DNA of 64,000 nt. It comes from Candidatus Viridilinea mediisalina. GTDB lineage: Bacteria > Chloroflexota > Chloroflexia > Chloroflexales > Chloroflexaceae. Made by a program: the position numbers and the translations under genes. The notes beneath the pieces were generated by a model that made no database searches, was not told the DNA's origin, and saw only the letters and a program-made list of their open reading frames with translations. Positions 26,062 through 36,799 of this stretch are shown here, in pieces; within the stretch, counting starts at the first letter, position 1, and every line of letters begins with the position of its first letter. The DNA lies in assembly GCF_002532535.1 (NCBI RefSeq), contig NZ_NQWI01000016.1, positions 1 through 64,000 of the forward strand, written 5' to 3'.

Positions 26062-28208
26062 GAGGCCACTCCTTTCGTCTGCTGGAGGTGCGCGAGGATC
26101 GCATAACAATCGGCACGCAGGTGGATAAACTCGTCCACGCCAGCGGCGCGGTGGGCCTCAAGCTGCTCGCTGGGATAGCCCGCCAAGATGACGGTCGTTT
26201 CTGGATTGGCCGTCTTGAGCAGCTTTGTCAGCGGCGGCACCAGTTCAGGATAGCGGTCGTCGGTGGCGCAGATGACCACAATGGGTGCGCCGGAGGCTTG
26301 GGCGGCTTCGGCGGCCTCTTCAGGGCTTGTGAAGCCCGAACCGCTGATCACCGCAAAGCCCCCCGCCTCAAAGAAGCCGGTGGCAAAATCGGCGCGGGCC
26401 TTGTGCTGGGCCAGCGGCCCCATGCCTGCCAGGAAGACACTGGGGCGTGCGCCGGTACGGGCTGCATACTGTTCGGCATTCTGGCGCAACGCCTCAAACT
26501 GCTCACTGGCGCGATGGGCCGGCAGCGGCGTAATGCAATTGGTAGGACTCGTGGGGCCGCGCAGGGTCACGGCCAGCTCGCCAATGGTTGCACCCAGGCG
26601 GGCCGCAGCGACCGCACCAGTGATCCAGACTTGGGGCGCATTGCCTGCAACCTCCGCGAGGGCGCTCTGTAGGGCAGCGGGATCGCGGGCGGCACGCAGG
26701 TGGCCCACCTCAGTGCTACGCTCCACCTGAAGCGCGGCATAATCCACCGTGCGGGCGGTGGGTTGCTGCTCCTTGAGATTGACGAACATATTGGCCCCAA
26801 TGATCACCTCGCGGCGTTGGCCAATCTGGCTGAAGCGCTCATGGCGCGTCGCAGTAATCTGGGTCTGTGGCAAGCCCGCAGCGAGTGCGGCGACCATCCC
26901 GCCCTGGCCCTCCACCTCTTGGAAGAGCGTCCAAGCCAAACGCGCAATCTCATCGGTGAGCTTCTCAACCGCCCAAGCGCCACCAGCGGGATCGATCAGG
27001 CGCACAAAGTGGCACTCCTCTTGCAGAATGATCTGCACATTCCGCGCAACGCGCCGCGAAAACTCATCAGGCAGGCCCAACGGCTCATCGAAGGGGCTGA
27101 CATGGAGGCTCGTGCAGCCCCCCATCACCGCCGCGAACGCCTCAGAGGTTGCCCGCAGCATATTGTTGTAGGCATCATTGCGCGTCTTGGTCCACGCAGA
27201 GGTACGAGCGTGGATGTGCATACGCTGGGCCTGCTCATCGCCCCCAAAGGCGGCCACAATCCGCGCCCAGAGCATGCGGGCGGCACGCAGGCGCGCCATT
27301 TCAATAAAGAAGGGCGCACCCACCGAGAAGGCGAACTGCATGCGTGGTGCGACACGATTGACCTCAAGGCCACGCTCCTGCATCGCCCGCAGATAGGCCA
27401 CGCCGGTTGCCAAGGCAAAAGCGAGGTCTTGCACCACACTTGCACCAGCATTGTGGTAGGGATGGGTCGCAACCTCAATCGTCTGCAGGTGGGGCGCATG
27501 TTCAAGCGCCCAAGCGGTCAAGGCGGCCAACTCGTCATAATTCTGGGCCAGCGGCCCCTGGAGCGCACCGTGGGCAGCCAGCACCGCCAGCGGATCCATC
27601 AGCAAGCCACCGCGCAGATCAGCGGGATCGCCCTCATAGGTAGCGAGCAGCAGAGCCAACAGCGGCAAACCCGCCGTACCTGCCGCCATGCGGATGGGCG
27701 TCTTGGCAAGATCAATACCCTCCAAGAGTACCAACAGATCGGCACTAGAGGCCAGCGACGTACCCCCCTGACCGACAATCGGCACCGGGGCCTGATCGGG
27801 ATCAAAACCATGGCGGCTCGCCTGGTCAAGGATGACATGGAGCATACTCAAGCCGCGGGGCAGATCCTCATGGGCCGCTTGGTTGACGGCACTCGCCGTC
27901 GGATAGGGCAACTCCTGGGCGACCATCCAGGGGTGGGCGAGGTAGCCTTCGGCCTGGGTACCACGTAGGAACGGAGCTTGGCCGGGCAACGAAGCGACTT
28001 GGGGCAACTCGGCAACATCAGCCGCATTGTAGATCGGCTGAAGCTGCAACCCCTCATAGGTCTTCGTCAACAACTTCTTCTCGAACGGAACGCCTTTGAG
28101 CGTCTTTTCGGCAGCAGCACGCCATGCCTCATAGCTTGCCGGAGCAAACATATCAAAAAGTGGCGTGGCCGCATCGCCAGGCGCTTGAACCGTGGGGTCG
28201 TGCGTCAT
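26058..28208 (-). CDS. mcmB: Methylmalonyl-CoA mutase, small subunit
   Basis: 716 residues from ATG 28208, preceded by GGGAGGATCG. It is paralogous to the large subunit and forms the heterodimer. The mutase barrel is recognisable ([36 protein letters not shown]). The C-terminal cobalamin-type domain lacks the DxHxxG cobalt-ligand motif: the equivalent place reads [16 protein letters not shown]. This is expected for the non-catalytic subunit. It is the first gene of the minus-strand operon, so the promoter should lie in 28209-28400. Confidence 0.93.
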   Translation of the reverse strand: MTHDPTVQAPGDAATPLFDMFAPASYEAWRAAAEKTLKGVPFEKKLLTKTYEGLQLQPIYNAADVAELPQVASLPGQAPFLRGTQAEGYLAHPWMVAQELPYPTASAVNQAAHEDLPRGLSMLHVILDQASRHGFDPDQAPVPIVGQGGTSLASSADLLVLLEGIDLAKTPIRMAAGTAGLPLLALLLATYEGDPADLRGGLLMDPLAVLAAHGALQGPLAQNYDELAALTAWALEHAPHLQTIEVATHPYHNAGASVVQDLAFALATGVAYLRAMQERGLEVNRVAPRMQFAFSVGAPFFIEMARLRAARMLWARIVAAFGGDEQAQRMHIHARTSAWTKTRNDAYNNMLRATSEAFAAVMGGCTSLHVSPFDEPLGLPDEFSRRVARNVQIILQEECHFVRLIDPAGGAWAVEKLTDEIARLAWTLFQEVEGQGGMVAALAAGLPQTQITATRHERFSQIGQRREVIIGANMFVNLKEQQPTARTVDYAALQVERSTEVGHLRAARDPAALQSALAEVAGNAPQVWITGAVAAARLGATIGELAVTLRGPTSPTNCITPLPAHRASEQFEALRQNAEQYAARTGARPSVFLAGMGPLAQHKARADFATGFFEAGGFAVISGSGFTSPEEAAEAAQASGAPIVVICATDDRYPELVPPLTKLLKTANPETTVILAGYPSEQLEAHRAAGVDEFIHLRADCYAILAHLQQTKGVAS

Positions 28209-28672
28209 CGATCCTCCCTGCTTCATCTGGTTCGTAACCGAGTTACGCTGCTCATCGCGTGGGGATGGCGAAATTATAGCATAGTGGCACGCCTTTGGGG
28301 GCTTGGGAGTCAAGGTAGTGCAATTGTTAAGCTTAGGGCACATTTTCTTAACCATCAGTACGCACCGGACTCAGTACAATCATAGAGAATGAGGTGGGCC
28401 ACCCTGGCGGGGGGTCGGGGGAGGCGAAGCCTCCCGCGAAGAACTTTTTTTCTTCCCACGGAAGAAAAAATTGTTGTTAGCGCGAAAAAGCCTTGGGTTG
28501 GCAGGCGACCTCGCGGTGGCTTCGACAGGCTGGCTTCGACAAGCTCAGCCACCGAGCCACCGAGCCACCGCGCCGCTGGCTGAGCCTGTCGAAGCCAAGC
28601 GGCGCGGCCCAGAGCTTTTTCGCGCTAACAAATTGTTCTCTGGGGCATTACAAAGGAGTAAAGGAGTAACTG
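28209..28672. other. 464-bp divergent intergenic region between mcmB and pfk
   Basis: No gene is seen. It must hold the leftward mcmB promoter and the rightward phosphofructokinase promoter. It contains a GGGGGAGGCGAAGCCTCCC module near 28420, a perfect T-rich hairpin at about 28447-28470 (TTTTTTCTTCC, CAC, GGAAGAAAAAA), and the second MITE-like element (28476-28629). Confidence 0.6.
28476..28629. mobile_element. MITE-like inverted-repeat element, copy 2
   Basis: The 154-bp element has perfect 16-bp terminal inverted repeats (GTTAGCGCGAAAAAGC at the left, its complement GCTTTTTCGCGCTAAC at the right). Its interior matches the element at 17301-17442 read in reverse. It is about 12 bp longer owing to a small CCGAGCCACCGAG duplication. 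It separates mcmB and the phosphofructokinase gene. Confidence 0.8.
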
Positions 28673-29830
28673 ATGCGTATCGGGATCCTCACTGGCGGTG
28701 GCGACGTTCCTGGGCTGAATCCCTGTATTAAGGCAGTGGTCAACCGGGCCGCCGCGAATGGATGGGAGGTCATCGGTATTCGGAATGGTTGGGCAGGGTT
28801 GCTCAACTACAACCTGGACGATCTGGAAGATGCGGCGCAATGGGTGCAGACTCTCACGCCCACGAGTGTGCGCACGATTGATCGCTCTGGTGGCACCCAC
28901 TTGCACACCTCGCGTACCAATCCGGCACGGGTAAAACCTGGGACTATGCCCAGTTTTCTCAAAGATAAGTTTGAGTTTACCGTTGAAGATAAGTTTGCCG
29001 ATGCGACGCCCCATGTCTTGCGCGTACTGGAGCATCTTGGCATTGATACGCTCATTCCAATAGGTGGTGACGACACCTTGAGCTATGGGGTACGTATGCA
29101 CCAAGAGGGGGTGCGCGTGATTGCGATCCCGAAGACGATGGATAATGATGTCTTCGGTACCGACTACTGCATCGGTTTTAGCACGGCGGTGACGCGCAGC
29201 GTCGAGTTCATCAATGCGCTACGCACCCCCGCAGGCAGCCACGAGCGCCTCGCGGTGATCGAGCTCTTCGGGCGCAACAGTGGCGAGACAGCGCTGATTG
29301 CGGCCTATTTGGCCGATGCCGACCGGGCGCTGATCAGTGAGGTGCCCTTCGATATTGAACGGGTCGCTAAGTTTGTGGTTGAGGATCGTCGCTCCAACCC
29401 AAGTAACTACGCAGTAGTTGTCGTCTCTGAAGGGGCCAGCATGCTCGGCGGCCAGGTGGTCGAGTATGGCCAAGAGGACGCCTATGGCCACAAGAAGCTC
29501 GGCGGCATCGGTCAGATCGTGGGCGAAGCCCTGCAGAAGCTCACCGGCATTGATGTGGTCAACCAGCAGCTTGCCTACCTGATGCGCGCCGGAGCGCCCG
29601 ACTCGCTTGATCGCATGGTCGCAACCTCATACGGCCACTTGGCCATTCAGCAACTCGAGAAGGGCCACGACGGGGTGATGGTCGCTCTGCAGAACGGCGT
29701 CTATACCACTGTCCTCGTAGACACTTGTACACGCGGTTTGAAGCGCGTGGATGTGCCGGAGTTGTACGACACTGAGAGCTACCGCCCGCACATTACCCAC
29801 CTGATCGGCAAGCCGATGTTCTTGTATTAG
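28673..29830 (+). CDS. 6-phosphofructokinase, pyrophosphate-dependent type by motif
   Basis: 385 residues, AAAGGAG site upstream. It phosphorylates fructose 6-phosphate in glycolysis. The N-terminal nucleotide/PPi loop reads [11 protein letters not shown]. The two residues that separate donor classes are Asp in GGDD (131-134) and Lys in PKTMDND (153-159); ATP-type enzymes usually have Gly at both. This predicts reversible PPi-dependent activity, which must be tested. [16 protein letters not shown] is the sugar-site region. It is followed by two hairpins and stands alone. Confidence 0.9.
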   Translation: MRIGILTGGGDVPGLNPCIKAVVNRAAANGWEVIGIRNGWAGLLNYNLDDLEDAAQWVQTLTPTSVRTIDRSGGTHLHTSRTNPARVKPGTMPSFLKDKFEFTVEDKFADATPHVLRVLEHLGIDTLIPIGGDDTLSYGVRMHQEGVRVIAIPKTMDNDVFGTDYCIGFSTAVTRSVEFINALRTPAGSHERLAVIELFGRNSGETALIAAYLADADRALISEVPFDIERVAKFVVEDRRSNPSNYAVVVVSEGASMLGGQVVEYGQEDAYGHKKLGGIGQIVGEALQKLTGIDVVNQQLAYLMRAGAPDSLDRMVATSYGHLAIQQLEKGHDGVMVALQNGVYTTVLVDTCTRGLKRVDVPELYDTESYRPHITHLIGKPMFLY

Positions 29831-29840
29831 GCTGTGCTCT

Positions 29841-29879
29841 TTGTCCCATGTTGATGGCATTGCCGTCAACATGGGACAA
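29841..29879 (+). terminator. Hairpin after phosphofructokinase gene
   Basis: A 14-bp perfect stem (TTGTCCCATGTTGA with its complement) around an 11-base loop begins 11 bases after the stop. The following bases are not a clear T-run, so it may act as an RNA 3'-end stabiliser together with the second hairpin. Confidence 0.6.
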
Positions 29880-29900
29880 GCAGTGTGTTGCAATCCCCAA

Positions 29901-29960
29901 AAACCACCTATGTGTTCCGTGTTGGTGGCGAAGCCACCAACACGGAACACATAGGTGGTT

Positions 29961-29961
<1 letters not shown>
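29901..29961. terminator. Long perfect bidirectional hairpin between pfk and gyrB
   Basis: A near-30-bp perfect palindrome (AAACCACCTATGTGTTCCGT onward, centre GGCGAAGCC) has T-runs on both strands: TTTT to the right and TTTTT when read leftwards. It lies between the convergent phosphofructokinase and gyrB genes and reaches into the gyrB stop codon, so it fits a shared bidirectional terminator. Confidence 0.75.
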
Positions 29962-31895
<1,934 letters not shown>

Positions 31896-31916
31896 AGGGT
31901 ATGCTGACTTTCTATA

Positions 31917-32819
31917 TCACATCCAGCGCTGACGATAAAATTCCAAGCGTGCGGCACAGAGCCCACTTCCAACATAGGCGCTCATCAAGATTGCAAAGGT
32001 CAACCCGAGTGGGTTGACGGCAAGCTGCCGCCAGACAATACTCAGCCCGCTCACAATGACGTAGCTCAAAATCAAGAGCCCCAGTGTCCCTGCCATGTTG
32101 TGTCGTACCATATTGACACTGTAGTAAATGGCGCGTAACGGCCCGGCACGGCTAATCAGAATCGCTTCGGGCGCAAAACCGGTATAGATGTAGGCCCAAA
32201 AGATGACGACATACCAAGCGAGCAGAATGAGCAGGGTTGTCTGGGGTAGGGTCAAGATCACCAAGGTCGAGAGGGCGAGAAAGGGCAGCGCCAAAATGAA
32301 CCCCACCCCCAAGAGGGCCACTAGGTAGCCAATAATGGTGAGCGCCACCCGCAGCGCATAGCGCAGGCTCGCGCGGGGGTGACGATGCACCTGATGAACC
32401 ACTTCGCTCAAGAGGGTCAAGAAGTAGCTACTGAGCAGTAGCGTCAAAAGGTTGATCAAGACCACCACGCCGAGCAATTGGCCCATGCTACTCAGCCCAA
32501 CGGCGCTCTCACTCGCCTCTAGGGGTGGGGGCAGTACGGGCACGAAATTGAGCCATGCCAACACCAAGCGCAGATCGCTCAACAAGATCCGTTCGATCAA
32601 CACCTCTGCTTGCCCTGGTGCCTTGATGAAGTCTTCCAGTGCGGCGAGGCGCGTCTGCATCCGTTCAGCCAAGGCACCCAACCCCAAGGGCGCACCAAGC
32701 CACAGGTAGAAGCTGAACCCAGCCGGGATCGTGATTACCCACAGGCGACGGTTCAGCGCCCGGTAGCCCGCACCGACCGTGTCGATCAAGTTGGGGGTTT
32801 TGGGCGTTGCAATGCTCAA
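31917..32819 (-). CDS. Integral membrane protein, function unknown
   Basis: 300 residues with five to six predicted membrane segments, including long ones near residues 25-50, 115-135, 165-190, 195-225 and 245-265. No named family is certain. The start is TTG at 32819, supported by GAGGAGG five bases upstream and a promoter further out; no suitable ATG is nearby. It is directly upstream of gyrB and presumably cotranscribed, though nothing indicates a functional link. Confidence 0.7.
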   Translation of the reverse strand: MSIATPKTPNLIDTVGAGYRALNRRLWVITIPAGFSFYLWLGAPLGLGALAERMQTRLAALEDFIKAPGQAEVLIERILLSDLRLVLAWLNFVPVLPPPLEASESAVGLSSMGQLLGVVVLINLLTLLLSSYFLTLLSEVVHQVHRHPRASLRYALRVALTIIGYLVALLGVGFILALPFLALSTLVILTLPQTTLLILLAWYVVIFWAYIYTGFAPEAILISRAGPLRAIYYSVNMVRHNMAGTLGLLILSYVIVSGLSIVWRQLAVNPLGLTFAILMSAYVGSGLCAARLEFYRQRWM

Positions 32820-32842
32820 TGTAGCCTCCTCATAACCTACCC

Positions 32843-32871
32843 ATTATACCACATTGAGCCGCTGATGAAAA
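32843..32871 (-). promoter_or_regulatory. Sigma-70-type promoter of the membrane protein-gyrB operon
   Basis: Read leftwards: TTTTCA, 17 bases, TATAAT. The -10 box is perfect and the -35 box matches four of six. The -10 ends 23 bases before the TTG start, and GAGGAGG lies between. Confidence 0.65.
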
Positions 32872-33063
32872 GGCGAAAACGCGCATTTGTTCGGTTTGCC
32901 TGCTTTTGTTAAGCCCTCCGGCGGCGCGGAGGCGGCTTCGCCTCCCCAGAAGAACTTTTTTTCTTCGGCTTTGGCGGCTTCGCCTCCCCAGAAGAAAAAA
33001 GCGGGTTTGGGGCATAGCCCCAAAACAGGTTTGAGGGCGATAGTCCTAAACGTAATGAAAAAA

Positions 33064-33105
33064 GGGAACGTGGTTCCCTCACGTACCTACTCAGTGCTAT
33101 ACTGA
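33064..33105 (+). promoter_or_regulatory. Promoter with overlapping palindromes upstream of B12-binding protein gene
   Basis: A TATACT -10 box (33098-33103) lies inside a palindrome TCAGT-GCTAT-ACTGA (33091-33105). A second palindrome GGGAAC-GTG-GTTCCC (33064-33078) covers the -35 area. An ATGGAAGGAG stretch provides the ribosome-binding site before ATG 33145. The palindromes look like operators, but no regulator is identified. Confidence 0.45.
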
Positions 33106-33144
33106 GAGAAGCAATCTGCTGCATCAGATGGAAGGAGCTTACCC

Positions 33145-34218
33145 ATGCCTACTGGAACCAACGGAGCTTTGCTGACAAGTTTGCGCCAAAATTACTTAGA
33201 AGCACTCGTCTCAGGCAGTGGTCGTGCTGCCGATACGGTGGTCGAGACGGCGTTAGATGCCGATCTGAAGGCGCAACAGATCTACCTCGACATCTTTCAG
33301 CCGAGTGCCTATGACATTGGGCGGCTCTGGCAGGCCAATCGGGTGAGTGTGGCCCAGGAGCATGTGGCGACGGCGATCATTGAGCGGCAGATGGGCGAGT
33401 TGTACGCCTATTTTAAGCCCCGGCGATCGTTCAAACCCCGTAGCTCTGCGAAGCCGCCCACGATTGTGCTGGGCTGTGTGCCCGATGAGTGGCACCGCGT
33501 AGGGGTACGCATGGTCTCCGATTTCTTTGAGGCTGCTGGCTGGCAAGTTCACTACCTGGGTGCTAATGTGCCTGTGCCTGCGCTGGTGGGGATGGTGCGC
33601 GAGACCTCCGCTGATATGGTGGGCCTTTCGGCTGAGATGCTCTTCAATCTGCCGCGCGTCAGTGAGTTGGTGCGCTCCCTTGACGAAGTGGGGCTCGGTG
33701 GCATCCCGGTGATCGCTGGTGGCATGCCCTTCATCGAACAACCCGAACTCTGGGCCGCACTGAGCCTCCATGGCAGCGCTGGTGATGCTGCTGCTGCGGT
33801 CGCAACCGCCGAGCGGGTGCTCAACCTCCACCAAGCCAAGGCCCGCCCCGAACCCGCCGCTGCGGCGGCGCTACGCAGCTACCGTGAGGAGTTGGTGTTA
33901 GCCGCGACCAACCGCTGCCTTGCGGCAGGCGATCCTGCCGACCGTGCCCTTTTGCAGGCTGGGTTCAGCTATGCCGTCCGCATGCTCGAGGCAACCCTCA
34001 ACGCGGGCACGCCTGCGCCACTAAGTGGCCAAGCCGCTTGGGCCACCGAACGGCAACCCCACGATGGCGTTAGCCCAGAGCAACTCCTGAGCCGCTGTGC
34101 GCACCTCTATGTCGTGCTTGGTGAGATTATCCCCGCTGTTGAGGCGCAGCAAGCCCAAGCCTACCTCGACTACCTCACGCGCGAGACGGCCCAGCGTGCC
34201 GGGATCGAGGAGGAGTGA
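33145..34218 (+). CDS. Free-standing cobalamin-binding protein, CarH/LitR-like sensor without HTH
   Basis: 357 residues. Residues 1-90 match the helical cap (B12-binding 2) with Trp62 and the Glu72-His73 pair in LWQANRVSVAQEHVA, the residues that cover adenosylcobalamin in CarH photoreceptors. Residues 105-225 are the Rossmann B12 domain, with the ligand motif E115-W-H117-R-V-G120 and later a GGMPF turn. Residues 235-357 are an additional helical domain I cannot name. There is no MerR-type HTH, so it would signal through protein contacts, as the phototroph regulator AerR/PpaA does. A light- or B12-sensing role is inferred. Confidence 0.75.
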   Translation: MPTGTNGALLTSLRQNYLEALVSGSGRAADTVVETALDADLKAQQIYLDIFQPSAYDIGRLWQANRVSVAQEHVATAIIERQMGELYAYFKPRRSFKPRSSAKPPTIVLGCVPDEWHRVGVRMVSDFFEAAGWQVHYLGANVPVPALVGMVRETSADMVGLSAEMLFNLPRVSELVRSLDEVGLGGIPVIAGGMPFIEQPELWAALSLHGSAGDAAAAVATAERVLNLHQAKARPEPAAAAALRSYREELVLAATNRCLAAGDPADRALLQAGFSYAVRMLEATLNAGTPAPLSGQAAWATERQPHDGVSPEQLLSRCAHLYVVLGEIIPAVEAQQAQAYLDYLTRETAQRAGIEEE

Positions 34219-34686
34219 TTGGGAATGCCCCAACTGACCCTCACCCCAGTCACAGATAGGGCTTTGGGATGCCATGGATGGCCCTCACCCCCTACCCCCT
34301 TCGGCAAGCTCTGGTTCGACAGGCTCACCAACCGGGCACCGCCTCTCCCACAACGTGGGTTTAAGGGCGGACAGAATTCTTGTGCGGGTGCCTACGGATT
34401 CCTGATGGAGATGCGCCGGTTGGCCCTCACCCCCCTTCCCCCTCTCCCACAAGTGGGAGAGGGGGCGAAGACATTGAGATTCTTGGCGTTACAATGAGGT
34501 TTTTGCGTGGCAACGTACATATTTTCTGTCCGCCCATAAAACGTTGTGGGAGAGGGGCGAAGGCGTCGCTGTTTTTGTGCGTTCCTTTGCGCTCTTGTGC
34601 GGCTATCGGCTATCGGCTATCGGCTATCGGCTATCGGCTATCGGCTATCGGCTATCGGCTATCGGCTACCGGCTACCGGCTATCGG
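34219..34686. other. 468-bp repeat-rich intergenic region
   Basis: No gene is supported. It contains CCCTCACCCC-type stretches related to the menD repeat (34231-34300 and 34432-34465), a hairpin CCCTCTCCCAC ... GTGGGAGAGGG near 34440-34462, a larger inverted-repeat pair (34340-34376 and 34523-34559), and a 7-bp tandem array (34601-34689). Confidence 0.65.
34340..34559. repeat. 220-bp segment bounded by ~35-bp inverted repeats
   Basis: The left arm (CCTCTCCCACAACG ... GGGCGGACAGAA) and the right arm (its near complement, TTCTGTCCGCCC ... CGTTGTGGGAGAGG) flank a segment with a further hairpin. The layout is that of a small non-autonomous transposable element, but I see only one copy in this window. 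Confidence 0.5.
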
Positions 34687-34689
34687 CTA
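34601..34689. repeat. Heptanucleotide tandem array (GCTATCG)
   Basis: About twelve direct copies of a 7-bp unit, mostly GCTATCG with a few GCTACCG. It runs into the stop codon of the ferredoxin-domain gene on the opposite strand (TAG, 34687-34689). Confidence 0.95.
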
Positions 34690-35286
34690 GGCATCCTGCT
34701 CCTGCTTCCCGTCAGTCAACAGGTTGGGGCGTGTTTCGGCCTCAACGGTGACGGTCGTCCTGCCATTGAGCATGCGCTCGGTGATGCGTAGGGTATCGCG
34801 CATGAAGAGATCCATATTACTGACTGGCCAGACAAAGCGGGTCAAGCCATTGCGTTGCAGGATGCGAAGCCAATTGAAGGGCCATGTGCCGATGTGCTGC
34901 CAGTTGACCATAATTACATTGGCCATAAAGGGGCGCATGGTGTCGGCAGCGGTGCTGCCTTCAGGCGGATTGATCACTGCGAGCAGTTGGCGGCGCAACT
35001 CCTCGGCCCGAGTGAGCGCCCGCACGGTGCCACGCCCGCGCAAGGCCGCTTGGCAGCCCAAGCGATAGCCATCATCAAGACGGGCTTGGGGGAGCCAGTT
35101 GCGTTCAACGTCGGTTACTGGGCTTAGTTGGTCGGCACCATCAATGATACGGCACTCACACATGGTGCAGAGGCCACTCCCATCACAATAGAAGCCAATA
35201 TGAGCCGCGTGGCGTCGTGCCACCGAAAGCAGCGGCTCACCCAATTTTGCGTCCATCAACTCATCGTTCATCTCAACCTGGGGCAT
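34687..35286 (-). CDS. 2Fe-2S ferredoxin-domain protein, possible chlorosome envelope protein
   Basis: 199 residues from ATG 35286, preceded by an ideal AAGGAGG; the longer upstream frame lies in repeat DNA. Residues 1-95 are a plant-type ferredoxin fold with cluster ligands C34, C40, C43 and C78 (CDGSGLCTMC, then GYRLGC). Residues 110-185 form a separate domain (NVIMVNWQHIGTWPFNWL, ERMLNGRTTVTVEAE) with amphipathic character. A ferredoxin domain joined to a short hydrophobic envelope domain is the layout of CsmI/CsmJ/CsmX in green sulfur bacteria. Similarity to a Chloroflexus chlorosome protein is a hypothesis. Confidence 0.7.
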   Translation of the reverse strand: MPQVEMNDELMDAKLGEPLLSVARRHAAHIGFYCDGSGLCTMCECRIIDGADQLSPVTDVERNWLPQARLDDGYRLGCQAALRGRGTVRALTRAEELRRQLLAVINPPEGSTAADTMRPFMANVIMVNWQHIGTWPFNWLRILQRNGLTRFVWPVSNMDLFMRDTLRITERMLNGRTTVTVEAETRPNLLTDGKQEQDA

Positions 35287-35591
35287 GAAAAGCCTCCTTC
35301 GCCATAGTGGCCTGGAAGAAAAAGGGGGGGGTTGGGGCGTAGCCCCATGCGGTGGGGGTTTGGGGGAGGCGCAGCCTACCCCAAAAAACGCTCTCGCTTT
35401 GGTGTTGGCGGCGAAGCCGCCAACACCAAAGCAACAAACCGGGTCTGGGGCGTAGCCCCACATACCCATGGCGCCTAAAACCGTACAATCATGGATTGAT
35501 CATGTGCCTGATTCGATTGTAGCACAGAGTAGCGCGAGTGGCGTGGTATACTAACGTGCAGTTTTGATTTTGCCGTCCAGAGGAGCCGTTT
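35287..35591. other. 305-bp divergent intergenic region with palindrome modules
   Basis: No gene is seen. It contains TTGGGGCGTAGCCCCAT near 35331, GGGGGAGGCGCAGCCTACCCC near 35362, a long TTTGGTGTTGGCGGC ... GCCGCCAACACCAAA hairpin at about 35398-35431, and GGGGCGTAGCCCC near 35448. A TATACT box at 35547-35552 probably belongs to the M20 peptidase promoter. Confidence 0.6.
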
Positions 35592-36680
35592 ATGAGCGAC
35601 CCCCTCAGTGCTGAGTTGGCCGCGCTGACATGCGATCTGATCCGTTTCGAGTCGATAGCCGAACGTCCCGATCAATTGGCAGCCGTGATTGACTATGTGG
35701 CCAACTATGTGGCTGCGCTTCCGGGTGTTACGATTGAGCGTAGTGTTGCTCATGATAAACCAACATTGGTGGTTACGCTGCGCGAGGGGCGGGCGCCTGC
35801 CTTGATGCTCAATGGGCACCTTGATGTGGTGGTGGCGCGGCAGAACCAGTTTACCCCCGAGTTGCGCGGTGAGCGCATCTACGGGCGTGGTGCCCAAGAT
35901 ATGAAGGGTAGTTGTGCGGTGATGCTGCGTCTGATCCGCGATCTGGCCGCGTTGCCTACGCCGCCTGATGTGGGCTTCCAGTTTGTGAGCGACGAGGAGA
36001 TTGGCGGGGCTCATGGTACCGGACGCCTCTTGGCTGAGGGGTGGCGCTGTGGTTTTATGCTCTGCCTTGAGCCAACTGATCTAGATGTACTCTATGAACA
36101 TAAGGGGGCTATGTGGATTGAGGTGCGTCTCAATGGCCAAGCTGCCCACGGCTCACGCCCTTGGGAGGGGCGTAATCCAGTTCAGGCGCTGACCCAAGGG
36201 CTGCTTGCGCTTGAACAACACTATCCCTCACCAACCAGTGAGGTCTGGCGCACCACCATAACCCCGACGCGCATCAGGGTGGGCGGCGCTTCGCGCAACC
36301 AAGTGCCCGCTGAAGCCTCCTTGACCCTCGATATTCGCCATGTCAGCCAAGATCGCCCAGAACAGTTGCTTGCAGCCGTGCAAACATGCTTTCCCAACGG
36401 CGAAGTCGTGGTCGCCTCAACGGGCCCAGTCCTCTACACCGATCCCGAACATCCCCAGGTACGCCAGCTTGCTGCCCTGATCACCAAACGTTTGGGTCGT
36501 GTGCCGCGCTTCTACCGCGAACACTTCTCAACCGATGCGCGCTACTATACCAACGCGGGCATCCCCGCCGTCTGCCTTGGCCCGGTTGGGGCGGGCCTCC
36601 ACTCTGATGATGAATGGGTTAGTGTGGCGAGTTTAGTTGATCTGTACCATATATTGCGTGAGTATATGCATATGCTTTAG
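35592..36680 (+). CDS. M20 family metallopeptidase (ArgE/DapE type)
   Basis: 362 residues. Zinc-dependent amidohydrolase fold: the metal-binding His-x-Asp in LNGHLDVV, the bridging Asp in YGRGAQDMKG, the catalytic Glu pair in VSDEEIGG and the dimerisation domain with NGQAAHGSRPWEGRNPVQ. It could be acetylornithine deacetylase, succinyl-diaminopimelate desuccinylase or a dipeptidase; sequence inspection does not decide. AGAGGAG precedes the ATG. Its stop codon overlaps the start of repeat element family 2, copy B. Confidence 0.85.
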   Translation: MSDPLSAELAALTCDLIRFESIAERPDQLAAVIDYVANYVAALPGVTIERSVAHDKPTLVVTLREGRAPALMLNGHLDVVVARQNQFTPELRGERIYGRGAQDMKGSCAVMLRLIRDLAALPTPPDVGFQFVSDEEIGGAHGTGRLLAEGWRCGFMLCLEPTDLDVLYEHKGAMWIEVRLNGQAAHGSRPWEGRNPVQALTQGLLALEQHYPSPTSEVWRTTITPTRIRVGGASRNQVPAEASLTLDIRHVSQDRPEQLLAAVQTCFPNGEVVVASTGPVLYTDPEHPQVRQLAALITKRLGRVPRFYREHFSTDARYYTNAGIPAVCLGPVGAGLHSDDEWVSVASLVDLYHILREYMHML

Positions 36681-36780
36681 AAGCTGTCTGAAAAGCTAGT
36701 GGGCACGCGCTGGAGTGCCGGCTTTAGCCGGCTGAAGCCGGCACTCCAACGCTAGTTCATAGACGTTTTAGACAGCCTCT
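36679..36780. repeat. 100-bp inverted-repeat element family 2, copy B
   Basis: It starts with AGAAGCTGTCTGAAAAGC, immediately at the M20 gene stop codon, and ends in GTTTTAGACAGCCTCT. The central palindrome at about 36711-36748 is nearly identical to copy A. It fills the gap up to the DUF433 antitoxin gene. Confidence 0.8.
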
Positions 36781-36799
36781 TAGACGGAAATGGCCTACC

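Larger units (their letters stand above)
32820..33144. other. 325-bp divergent intergenic region with palindrome modules
   Basis: No gene is seen. Besides the gyrB-operon promoter it contains two direct copies of GCGGCTTCGCCTCCCCAGAA (near 32931 and 32966), a TTTGGGGCATAGCCCCAAA hairpin near 33005, and an AGGGCGATAGTCCT module near 33033. To the right lies the promoter region of the B12-binding protein gene. Confidence 0.6.

Noticed and set aside
34300-34340. tRNA gene suggested by a GGTTCGA-like string.
   Set aside because: No cloverleaf arms pair around it; the string belongs to a repeat-rich stretch. No tRNA or rRNA was found elsewhere.
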